Part shown: one piece after another, positions 5,183 through 11,117 of the stretch
How positions within the stretch are numbered: the stretch's first letter is position 1
Layout: each line of letters starts with the position of its first letter
Assembly: GCA_902363555.1 (NCBI GenBank)
Contig: CABJAM010000025.1
Coordinates: 1-17,083, forward strand
Length of the DNA stretch: 17,083 nucleotides
Source of the DNA: Lachnospiraceae bacterium
GTDB taxonomy: Bacteria; Bacillota; Clostridia; Lachnospirales; Lachnospiraceae
Direction: 5' to 3'
The notes under the pieces: model-generated
The model's database searches: none
The model's input: only the letters and a program-made list of their open reading frames with translations
What the model was told of the DNA's origin: nothing
Translations under genes and position numbers: made by a program

Positions 5183-6268
5183 TTACACAATATACTGCCG
5201 ACCTCCGTATACGGCAGCCACCCATCCGGATGGAATCCGCATCCAGATTTCAGTTGCGGACTTTTTAACAACTTCCATTGCCGTCACCGTTGTGCCTGCT
5301 TTCAAAACAGCATAACCGTTTTGGGCATACGCATGGCTCTTACCATCAGTAGTGAGCTGGCCATAAGGCCTCCAGGCAAAACCGGTGCCGGCACCGTTCC
5401 GGACTTTCATGTCCTCGTTCAGTTTATAATTTTTCCCGACTACATAGCTTCCAGAGTTTTGACTGGCCAGCCATGATGCATGTGCCTTTTCAGCAGCAGC
5501 CCTGGTTGCTGGGCCATAACTACCGTCCACCGCCAGTCCTGAGGCCCTCTGGAAGGACCGCACGGCTGTGTCAGACAGTGGGCCAAAGCTGTTATCAATC
5601 TGCCCAGTATAATGACCAAGCGCCTTGAGCATGGTCTGCATTGTTCCAACGGCGGCCCCCTTGTCGCCCTTAACAAGATAGTTTTTTGCGTAATTATTTT
5701 CCGGCGCCTGCGTGGCCTGGTTTCCGGACTTCCAGCTTTCCGGAACTGTAACTATCCAATAATACTTTGTCTGATAGCTCAAATTGGCCCAGGTATTTTT
5801 TGCCCGCGCATCCCTGTAAGACGCCGGATCATTAATATACACATTATCCGCGGCGTCAATGCCATACACCAAAATAAAGTGTCCACCACTTGTCCAGATT
5901 CCGGGGCCGACATTGGCAATCACCCAATTGCCTGCCTGCAAAGCCGCCTTAACCTTGGCGTGAGAGGCATGCCCAGAGTTATGGTAGCAATAGGCACTTA
6001 AATACTCAGACTGGATTCCGTAGGCCGTCAACTGCGGCACAAAATAGGTATTATATGTACCCATGCCAGTGGCCTTATAACCGTGGGCCACGCTCCATGC
6101 GCAGGTATCAATCGGCGTCACGTTATTGTCGGCCAGTGTGGCAATAATCATGGCTGTACACGTTGGCCCACACCCGGATCCGTATATTGTAGCGCGCTCA
6201 TCCGGGTTGCTATATGGCAGACTGCCCCACCGGCTATCTGTCTGCTTATAACTTACTGGTTGTTTCAT
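5183..6268 (-). CDS. Endolysin: C39-like cysteine peptidase, peptidoglycan-binding domain, SH3-like tail
   Basis: 361 aa from ATG 6268, which follows AGGAGGA; an in-frame upstream ATG at 6370 lies inside the holin gene and is rejected. Residues about 5-175 are a peptidase C39-like domain with Cys33 (GCGPTC), His130 (GGHFILVYGID) and Asp147 (INDPAS) as the likely triad. Residues about 197-265 are a PG_binding_1 domain (LVKGDKGAAVGTMQTMLKAL, later SFGPLSDTAVRSFQ). Residues about 275-361 resemble a bacterial SH3 wall-binding module. It would cleave peptidoglycan cross-bridges or stems at the end of infection. There is no signal peptide, so export depends on the holin, whose stop codon lies 2 bases upstream. 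It is the last gene of the late operon before the terminator. Confidence 0.9.
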   Translation of the reverse strand: MKQPVSYKQTDSRWGSLPYSNPDERATIYGSGCGPTCTAMIIATLADNNVTPIDTCAWSVAHGYKATGMGTYNTYFVPQLTAYGIQSEYLSAYCYHNSGHASHAKVKAALQAGNWVIANVGPGIWTSGGHFILVYGIDAADNVYINDPASYRDARAKNTWANLSYQTKYYWIVTVPESWKSGNQATQAPENNYAKNYLVKGDKGAAVGTMQTMLKALGHYTGQIDNSFGPLSDTAVRSFQRASGLAVDGSYGPATRAAAEKAHASWLASQNSGSYVVGKNYKLNEDMKVRNGAGTGFAWRPYGQLTTDGKSHAYAQNGYAVLKAGTTVTAMEVVKKSATEIWMRIPSGWVAAVYGGRQYIV

Positions 6269-6270
6269 AT

Positions 6271-6489
6271 TTATACATCCTCCTCTGTTTTTAGTTCCGG
6301 AAGCCCGGCCACCGACGTCAACAAGGACACCACGCCAGCCAGCAAAGATGCCGACACGATCATCGTCCAATTGACCTCTGTTAATAACGCCGACGTACCA
6401 ATGGTCGCCACCGCAGTCTGAGCTACAGTCTTGATCGCACGGATGCTGGCTGCCTTTGCCCAGTTAATCAAATATTCTTTGTTCTTCAT
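6271..6489 (-). CDS. Phage holin, r1t-like family
   Basis: 72 aa, behind GAGGA. The basic N-terminus (MKNKEYLINWAKAASIRAIK) leads to a hydrophobic stretch at about 20-36 (TVAQTAVATIGTSALL) and a second at about 42-62 (MIVSASLLAGVVSLLTSVAG), with a short acidic C-terminus (KTEEDV). The pattern AxxRAxKTxAQTAxATIG and the SLLTSVAGLP ending match r1t-type holins as I know them. It permeabilises the cytoplasmic membrane and releases the endolysin. Adjacent placement upstream of the endolysin, 2 bases apart, supports this. Confidence 0.88.
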   Translation of the reverse strand: MKNKEYLINWAKAASIRAIKTVAQTAVATIGTSALLTEVNWTMIVSASLLAGVVSLLTSVAGLPELKTEEDV

Positions 6490-6504
6490 ATTTCGTCCTC
6501 ATTT

Positions 6505-6831
6505 CTATATGTATTGCGCCAGCCAAAGGATGAAACCGACCGCTGCTCCCCCGGATATGGTGGAGACAATTGTGGTAAATGCGGTTTTCTTGGCCGTGTT
6601 CCATCGATCGGCCGGCTCGTTTTCAAGTTTCGATAATCGTTCAGCGGCACGCTTCTGCTCATCCAGCATGTTTTTCATGTTTAGGGCCAACTCTTTGACC
6701 GACAATACCAAGTCCTGTATGACTTTGGTCTGTTCTTCCTGCTCTTTTACGCGGTGCTTTAAAGAACCGATCTCATGCTCGTGCCCCTCCAATTTTACAG
6801 CGATTTCTTCATCTGTCACATTTGGCACCAT
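6505..6831 (-). CDS. XhlA-like lysis accessory protein: coiled coil plus C-terminal membrane helix
   Basis: 108 aa if started at ATG 6831. Residues about 8-70 form a charged coiled coil (EGHEHEIGSLKHRVKEQEEQ, LSVKELALNMKNMLDEQKRA), and about 86-106 form a single membrane helix (TIVSTISGGAAVGFILWLAQ). This is the layout of hemolysin XhlA and similar phage lysis accessory proteins, which cooperate with the holin encoded next. The start is uncertain: AAAGG directly abuts ATG 6831, while GTG 6819 overlaps the stop of a tiny upstream frame (GTGA) and would give translational coupling. Confidence 0.75.
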   Translation of the reverse strand: MVPNVTDEEIAVKLEGHEHEIGSLKHRVKEQEEQTKVIQDLVLSVKELALNMKNMLDEQKRAAERLSKLENEPADRWNTAKKTAFTTIVSTISGGAAVGFILWLAQYI

Positions 6832-6893
6832 CCTTTCTTTTTTATATGTAAGGTCTGCATTTGCACAGGATGCCCTCTTATATTAATAATCAA
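6816..6893 (-). CDS. Possible tiny peptide, 25 aa, TTG start
   Basis: AAGGAGG (6909-6900 region, minus) is the strongest ribosome site in this gap and lies 7 bases before TTG 6893. The frame reads IINIRGHPVQMQTLHIKKKG and a few more residues, ending at TGA 6818-6816 inside the XhlA-like gene. It may be a leader that couples translation of that gene. Supported only by the ribosome site and the overlap. Confidence 0.3.
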   Translation of the reverse strand: MIINIRGHPVQMQTLHIKKKGWCQM

Positions 6894-6912
6894 TTTATCT
6901 CCTCCTTCGTAA

Positions 6913-6926
6913 ACTAAACAGCAAAA
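6913..6926 (+). repeat. Left inverted repeat of the invertible tail cassette
   Basis: ACTAAACAGCAAAA, identical to the reverse complement of 7536-7549. Including flanks, GTA.ACTAAACAGCAAAA.AG matches at 19 of 21 positions. The copy sits at the beginning of a start-less open segment running rightwards, in the same codon phase (CTA AAC AGC AAA) as in the tail gene. Confidence 0.85.
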
Positions 6927-7201
6927 TAGCCGTTGAGTCCAATACAAACGTAGCCATCTTAGTTGTCGCACAAACTGTAACATTTACCTCGGGAGAGGCG
7001 AGTTTCGACCTTACAAATATTATTGGCAACAAAAAGGTGGTATCAATATTTGCGCAAGCCCGGTCTGCATCCACAGTCGTGATAACAGGGGCCAATATTT
7101 CGGGTGGCACCATTGCTATTCTGCGCTGCTGCACAGTGGCGGACGGCGCAGGATTTTCTGGGAGTATTCCCGTTAAGTTCATTTTGTTTTTAAGCGTCTG
7201 A
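6926..7201 (+). pseudogene. Silent alternative C-terminus for the tail protein, no start codon
   Basis: 91 open codons followed by TGA (7199-7201), in the frame set by the left inverted repeat. There is no ATG/GTG/TTG with a ribosome site at its beginning, and the frame opens only at 6890. The translation looks like a folded beta-rich protein: NVAILVVAQTVTFTSGEASF, VVSIFAQARSASTVVITGAN, GTIAILRCCTVADGAGFSGS and a terminal strand LFLSV. After inversion it would replace the 108-residue current C-terminus and give a 207-aa protein. It is therefore a stored cassette rather than a decayed gene. The minus-strand frame overlapping it is considered a shadow. Confidence 0.7.
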
Positions 7202-7209
7202 CTGCGCAT

Positions 7210-7884
7210 TTAAATTGTAAACGTACAGGTAAATCGGCAGCCACTTGTGGTATTAGTACTAAGTATAATTTTGATGCCACTAGAATCGATTATCCCTCGT
7301 CCTGCTGTACCCAGTACACCACTTGTGCCAGAGTACGCAGTAAAAAATGCGGTGCCGATAGCTGGCGTGGGAATAGTTCCGCTTGCGGCCACAGTAACAA
7401 CACCGGTGCCGGTGCCATCTGACTTTGAAATATCACAGGTTATCGTACATATCCCGTTACGCACGATATATTTGGCGGAGCCGGACCAGCCAGAGGATAA
7501 TGCGATATTGGTTGCGGCAGTATCCGTGCCTACTGTTTTGCTGTTTAGTGTACTAACATCCGTCGTCAAAGACGTAATGAGGTCTTTGAGCTCATTGATC
7601 GCAGCGACCGCATTTGTCTTAACTGTGGTCTTGAGTGCACTCAACGTGCCCAACCCACTCCGTAATGTTTTGATGTTTTTCCGGAGCTTTCCAAACATCG
7701 TGTTTAAGGCGTCACCTGAATTGATGTCTGTATCCGCGGACGCCTCAGTGAATGTGATTGCTGTCGATGCATCCACTGCCCCCGTTGGCCCCTGTGCACC
7801 AGTAGCACCTTTAGGCCCTGTGGGCCCCTGTACACCAGGATCACCTTTAGGTCCTTTAATATTTCCGATCAATCTTCTTGCCAT
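7210..7884 (-). CDS. Collagen-like tail/fibre protein with switchable C-terminus
   Basis: 224 aa, ATG behind AAAGGAG. Residues about 10-36 are a collagen-type Gly-X-Y stretch (GPKGDPGVQGPTGPKG and on). Residues about 40-116 are helical, likely a trimer stalk (TMFGKLRKNIKTLRSGL, AAINELKDLITSLTTDVSTL). Residues 117-224 are a beta-rich, Gly/Ser/Thr-rich tip ending CTFTI. The junction at residues 113-116 (LNSK) is encoded by the right inverted repeat. Such proteins form trimeric appendages of the tail tip, and the tip domain commonly contacts the host surface. It lies in the late operon between a 40-aa gene and the lysis cluster. The structural role is inferred from composition and position. Confidence 0.85.
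   Translation of the reverse strand: MARRLIGNIKGPKGDPGVQGPTGPKGATGAQGPTGAVDASTAITFTEASADTDINSGDALNTMFGKLRKNIKTLRSGLGTLSALKTTVKTNAVAAINELKDLITSLTTDVSTLNSKTVGTDTAATNIALSSGWSGSAKYIVRNGICTITCDISKSDGTGTGVVTVAASGTIPTPAIGTAFFTAYSGTSGVLGTAGRGIIDSSGIKIILSTNTTSGCRFTCTFTI
7536..7549 (-). repeat. Right inverted repeat, within the tail gene
   Basis: Minus-strand ACTAAACAGCAAAA, codons 113-116 of the collagen-like tail gene (L-N-S-K). It marks the boundary between the constant stalk and the variable tip and is the partner of 6913-6926. Confidence 0.85.
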
Positions 7885-7901
7885 ATCAAATACTCCTTTT
7901 C

Positions 7902-8024
7902 TTAATCATCCGGGGTAATCATATACAGATTCCCGTCGGCATCCACTTCAAATGTTATCTGTAAAACCCATGCCTTTATCTTCTTAACCAGTTGTTTCAC
8001 GCCGTTCAGACCTAAATATTTCAT
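7902..8024 (-). CDS. 40-aa tail-associated protein with fibre N-terminal module
   Basis: ATG 8024 behind CGGAGGGG. The 40 residues begin MKYLGLNGVKQLVKKIKAWV and end with an EVDADGNLYMITPDD-type segment. The beginning parallels the first 20 residues of the fibre encoded at 8980 (MKFLTLETLTYFWEQAKSWI), and the end parallels the repeated EVD..TGDLY motif at the C-terminus of the 9464-10051 product. It lies 16 bases after the fibre gene stop and 17 bases before the collagen-like gene. It looks like a minimal stand-alone version of fibre end modules, perhaps an adaptor or remnant of a once larger fibre. The clear ribosome site supports expression. Confidence 0.65.
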   Translation of the reverse strand: MKYLGLNGVKQLVKKIKAWVLQITFEVDADGNLYMITPDD

Positions 8025-8040
8025 ATCCCATCCCCTCCGA

Positions 8041-8980
8041 TCATGCAAAGAGAGTATCGATCTCAGCGTTTGTTATCTCCGATACATCCGCAGCTGCTAA
8101 AGCTCCGATACCGGCCGGTGTGACATTGACACTCTTGGCAGCGGACCCGTCATACGTAGCCGCTGCGCTACCGGCAAGTTGTATCGTCAACGCTGTCGGG
8201 TTTTTAAGGCTGGCCGGAAAGTCTGTGATCTGGCTCTTGGTATGCGTATGAGTTGCCGGTGTAAACGTTGACGGTTTCCCGGTCACGCCAGACCACGGCA
8301 CGCTCGTTGCGCTGCCAGCGGTATATACTTCATACCCGGCATCCGTAGACAATTTGCTATCGTCTACGACAAAGTACATGAGTCCGGTTGATGTCACCTT
8401 AACAGTATCACCTACCTGCACCTGCGCCGTTGTGAGAGCCTTACGAGCCGTATCATCCGCAACGATAACGCAGCGCTCCAGAGCTCCCGCGGGCAGATGG
8501 TCAATTCCGATCACGCCAGTGATCTTACTGGCATCCAGACTGGTGATATCGGCGCTATTATGCGTATGACTCTTGGCCGCAGCATCTGTTATGCCGTATG
8601 CTGCCAGGGTCGTCGGATTGCTCCCCCCCCGTGACATGGCCCTGTTGATTGACCACAACGCTCCTATATGTACCGGCCGTAACCCCACTATTGGGATGTG
8701 TATATCCGCTGGGCGTCTGCCAGGTGCCATCGCCACGTAGATATTTTGTCTGTGCTCCCGCGGCCGGCGCCGGTACCAGGCCGCGAGTACCTGTGGCGCT
8801 GCTTGTGGCTCCAGTCATATCTGATGGATTCGACAACCCTGCCAGTTTATTTTTTTCGGTTGTAGTGTAATCGTTGGCGGACAAGCCTTTTCCTGTTTCT
8901 TTCGCCACATATTTGCTGGATATCCATGACTTTGCCTGCTCCCAGAAATATGTAAGTGTTTCCAAGGTTAAAAATTTCAT
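8041..8980 (-). pseudogene. Tail fibre gene interrupted by a frameshift in a G8 tract
   Basis: The start is ATG 8980, behind AAGGAG. The first frame runs for about 119 residues (MKFLTLETLTYFWEQAKSWI, then THPNSGVTAGTYRSVVVNQQ and GHVTGG) and then enters unrelated sequence and stops at 8558. The second frame continues the family pattern exactly after the G tract (SNPTTLAAYGITDAAAKSHT) and ends at 8041. With seven instead of eight G the two parts join as GHVTGGSNPTTL, the usual fibre motif, giving a 312-aa protein. Repeated His-rich elements (SHTHNSADI, THTHTKSQITDF) and ALTIQLAGSAA are typical of phage tail fibres. Either phase-variable, mutated, or a base-call error; the intact form would be a host-recognition fibre. 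Confidence 0.8.
8623..8630 (-). repeat. Homopolymer tract of eight G in the fibre gene
   Basis: Eight C on the plus strand, eight G in the coding sense, is the exact point of the frameshift. Seven restores the fibre frame; eight truncates it. It is a candidate slipped-strand contingency tract. Confidence 0.7.
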
Positions 8981-8984
8981 TCTA

Positions 8985-9464
8985 TCACTCCTTAAAAATA
9001 ATATCGATATCCTCTGCACTGGGTACGTCCAGCGTAATACCTCCAATGTCGCGCCACTCAGAATCATAATCCCTGTCGCTGGTCTTGGTCAGCACGTGCC
9101 CCGTTGTTCCACCAGCGGGTACAAGACGTCGGTAATCTTCACTGTCCGGTTCCGGATTGTTTCCGAGGTTCGGACGATAACTCACTGATACGCCTACCTT
9201 AAATATTGTCTTGCCGGCATCCTCCGTACGTGCAAAGACATACACAGATATTGGTATCACCCGTAGCAGCATCTTGTCCGGGATACGGACCTTACCACCG
9301 ATAATATAGCGTGTAACGTGCTCCGTGTCCTGATAAAAGTCTACTTCAGCACCATCCGGCAGCTCCAGATCCTTAAATACAAGGCACTGGCCATAATCAT
9401 ATTGGGTAGCGGTCACTGACTGCGCATTGGAGCCATTAAAAGTAATTGATAAATCCATAGACAT
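8985..9464 (-). CDS. Tail/baseplate fibre-associated protein
   Basis: 159 aa from ATG 9464, whose A is shared with the upstream stop (TGATG), with GGAG 4 bases before; ATG 9458 is an alternative. The N-terminal about 100 residues form a beta-rich domain (YGQCLVFKDLELPDGAEVDF, YIIGGKVRIPDKMLL) like baseplate upper-protein or siphophage receptor-binding N-domains. Then comes a fibre-type segment (RLVPAGGTTGHVLTKTSDRD followed by YDSEW) and a short tail with SAEDIDIIF. The last motif resembles the end of the next fibre (NAEIDTLF). It is translationally coupled in the late operon between a collagen-like protein and the interrupted fibre. Probably links fibres to the tail tip; the family is not certain. 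Confidence 0.7.
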   Translation of the reverse strand: MSMDLSITFNGSNAQSVTATQYDYGQCLVFKDLELPDGAEVDFYQDTEHVTRYIIGGKVRIPDKMLLRVIPISVYVFARTEDAGKTIFKVGVSVSYRPNLGNNPEPDSEDYRRLVPAGGTTGHVLTKTSDRDYDSEWRDIGGITLDVPSAEDIDIIFKE

Positions 9465-10051
9465 CACGCTCCATCATCGATCAATACATAAAGATCTCCC
9501 GTATCTGTTTCATATTCAAAATCAATCTCCCCCATAGTCTCCGGATACACAGCATATAGGTCACCCGTCGCACTGTCTACTTCCAGAGCGATCATACCGG
9601 CTGACGGTGCGACTACGCCAGATATACCCTGCACTCCTTGCTTACCTTGCGGCCCCTGCTCGCCTTTAAACGCCCCACTGTCACGCATGGCGATTATATC
9701 CTGAGCAATGGCGGTGGCGGTATTCGCGGCAGACTCAGCGCGCTGCCCCTGGACACATGCATATTGACCTCTATCATTGGCATATGTGGCCGCAGATTGA
9801 GTGTTTTTAATTGTCGGTTCCAGATCTGCTAATACCTGTTGCAACACATCTAATGTCTGCTGATCCAGCTCATCGGATGTGACTATCCGGCGGAGATCAC
9901 CAATCTCAATAGGGATATATACGGCTTTGCCATCGCGGGTATTTGGATCTCCAGAGGTCACCACCTGTAACTCCTGGGGCAAGGCCTTCGTCTCGTCAAA
10001 CGCCCCGTACGCTCCCCGCCGCTGCCTCATACGCTTTTTTTCAATTGCCAT
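9464..10051 (-). CDS. Collagen-like tail tip/baseplate protein
   Basis: 195 aa from ATG 10051 (AAAGGA upstream); ATG 10063 is a close alternative, and longer starts lie inside the tail-lysin gene. The N-terminus (KRMRQRRGAYGAFDETKALP, then VVTSGDPNTRDGKAVYI) is a conserved attachment domain seen on tail/fibre proteins of many Firmicutes phages. Residues about 85-140 are helical (QQTLDVLQQVLADLEPTIKN), followed by a short Gly-X-Y stretch (GEQGPQGKQGVQGISG) and two tandem motifs (ALEVDSATGDLYAVYPE and FEYETDTGDLYVLIDD). Likely a trimeric tip protein. The paired EVD..TGDLY units recur once in the 40-aa protein at 7902-8024. Confidence 0.8.
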   Translation of the reverse strand: MAIEKKRMRQRRGAYGAFDETKALPQELQVVTSGDPNTRDGKAVYIPIEIGDLRRIVTSDELDQQTLDVLQQVLADLEPTIKNTQSAATYANDRGQYACVQGQRAESAANTATAIAQDIIAMRDSGAFKGEQGPQGKQGVQGISGVVAPSAGMIALEVDSATGDLYAVYPETMGEIDFEYETDTGDLYVLIDDGA

Positions 10052-10067
10052 AGAGTACACCATCCTT

Positions 10068-11117
10068 TCACATCGGTATCCAGCGTAATAATTTAACTCC
10101 CGTTGATGGCGGCGGAGCCGGGTCCAAGTACCTACGCACCTCCGAAAAATAGTTGCCGTATTGCGGTGCCTGGGCAATATATGTACTGGCGGTCTTAATG
10201 GTCGGGCCAATCCCAGATCCATGACCGCAAAGCTGACCATTGCCTATGTACATCTCAACATGATTGCTACTTCCGCTCCCATGGCCACCCGGTGCTCCCT
10301 CGAAAAAGACCAAATCGCCGCGCATGATATTTGATGGCAGGCTGTTACTTCCGGATGTATTGTTGTATATTTGAGTGCCCTTGGTAATCTGCTCACCGGT
10401 CCAGCTTCCTATATATATGCCGGCCCCCTTCTCAAAACACTTCCACATTAACGAGCTACAATCGCTATATCCCGAAAAAACCTGCTCCCTTAAACCCGCT
10501 GTCTGAGTATATGTGTTCTTGCCTACCCGAGACAGCACCAACTCGACAACGCCTTCTATAAGGCTCCCGGATGATGTGGGCAGGATTGTTGACCATTGTA
10601 ATGCCTGCTGTGCTCTGACTGGCTGAGGCGTCGTTGCAGGACGCTCGTAGTTGTATAAAAATGCGTTGGTCAACCAACTGATATCATGCGTTTCATCGGC
10701 CGCGAATTGAGCAAAGGACAATGGGTAACTGTTGGTAGCGATCCATGTCACCTCCTTCGGATTAAAGCACTCCTCAACCAGCTTGTCCAGCATTCCGTAT
10801 CCATAACTATCGGCATTATTAAGATCGTATCCGTGTGATGTGAGCCAATCCGTAATACGCCAATATGGTGTCCACCCTACCAGCCCCATGCCGTTGTACT
10901 TGTTACCGTCATACGGGCTGTAACCATGCTGCCACTGACCGGGATTAAGGTAGGATTCGGTCATCATGTTACCCAGCATCGCGCAGATGGCCGGGCGCTT
11001 AAAGCCTTTGGACAGCAGGTAGTTGTATATGATCAATGCATTATTTTTCTGGGCGGCTCCGTATTGCTCCATGACATCGCCGTAATAACTGCTGCCCCAG
11101 TGACTTATCCACCCCAT
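10068..11117 (-). CDS. Tail-associated lysin: phage tail lysozyme plus NlpC/P60 peptidase
   Basis: 349 aa. The ATG shares its A with the stop of the upstream gene (TAATG). Residues about 20-165 match the phage tail lysozyme domain, with Glu54 (GNMMTESYLNPGQW) as probable catalytic acid and the GLVGWTPYWR segment. Residues about 185-330 form an NlpC/P60-type cysteine peptidase with Cys220 (YSDCSSLMWKC) and a His at 286 or 299 (SSNHVEMYIGNG, LCGHGSG). A Pro-rich linker ends the protein. It sits in the virion tail tip and opens the cell wall locally for DNA entry. Combining glycan and peptide cleavage in one protein is common for Firmicutes tail lysins. Confidence 0.9.
   Translation of the reverse strand: MGWISHWGSSYYGDVMEQYGAAQKNNALIIYNYLLSKGFKRPAICAMLGNMMTESYLNPGQWQHGYSPYDGNKYNGMGLVGWTPYWRITDWLTSHGYDLNNADSYGYGMLDKLVEECFNPKEVTWIATNSYPLSFAQFAADETHDISWLTNAFLYNYERPATTPQPVRAQQALQWSTILPTSSGSLIEGVVELVLSRVGKNTYTQTAGLREQVFSGYSDCSSLMWKCFEKGAGIYIGSWTGEQITKGTQIYNNTSGSNSLPSNIMRGDLVFFEGAPGGHGSGSSNHVEMYIGNGQLCGHGSGIGPTIKTASTYIAQAPQYGNYFSEVRRYLDPAPPPSTGVKLLRWIPM

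Larger units (their letters stand above)
6913..7549. mobile_element. Probable invertible DNA segment switching tail-protein C-termini
   Basis: The 637-bp segment is bounded by exact 14-bp inverted repeats. Inside are two convergent coding segments: the expressed C-terminus of the collagen-like tail protein (minus, ending 7210) and a silent one (plus, ending 7201), with stop codons 8 bp apart. Inversion would join the silent segment in frame to the constant N-terminal 116 residues. This is the organisation of the Mu/P1 G and C invertible tail-fibre segments. No serine invertase is visible in the window; the only recombinase here is the integrase. Confidence 0.75.

Noticed and set aside
6505..6886. 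Plus-strand open frames opposite the XhlA-like gene
   Set aside because: No ribosome sites, Cys/Ser-rich shadow composition, and a clear coiled-coil/membrane protein on the minus strand.
6895..7209. A 104-codon minus-strand frame immediately after the collagen-like gene (MRSQTL...)
   Set aside because: It is antisense to the silent tail cassette, has no ribosome site, has an implausible composition, and is explained as the shadow of the plus-strand segment.
7247..7918. A 223-codon plus-strand frame opposite the collagen-like tail gene
   Set aside because: Its Gly-X-Y-antisense Pro-rich pattern is the mirror of the collagen repeat; no ribosome site.
8558..8736. Two overlapping separate fibre genes
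   Set aside because: The second frame has no ribosome site at its ATG, and the motif continuity across the G tract shows a single frameshifted gene.
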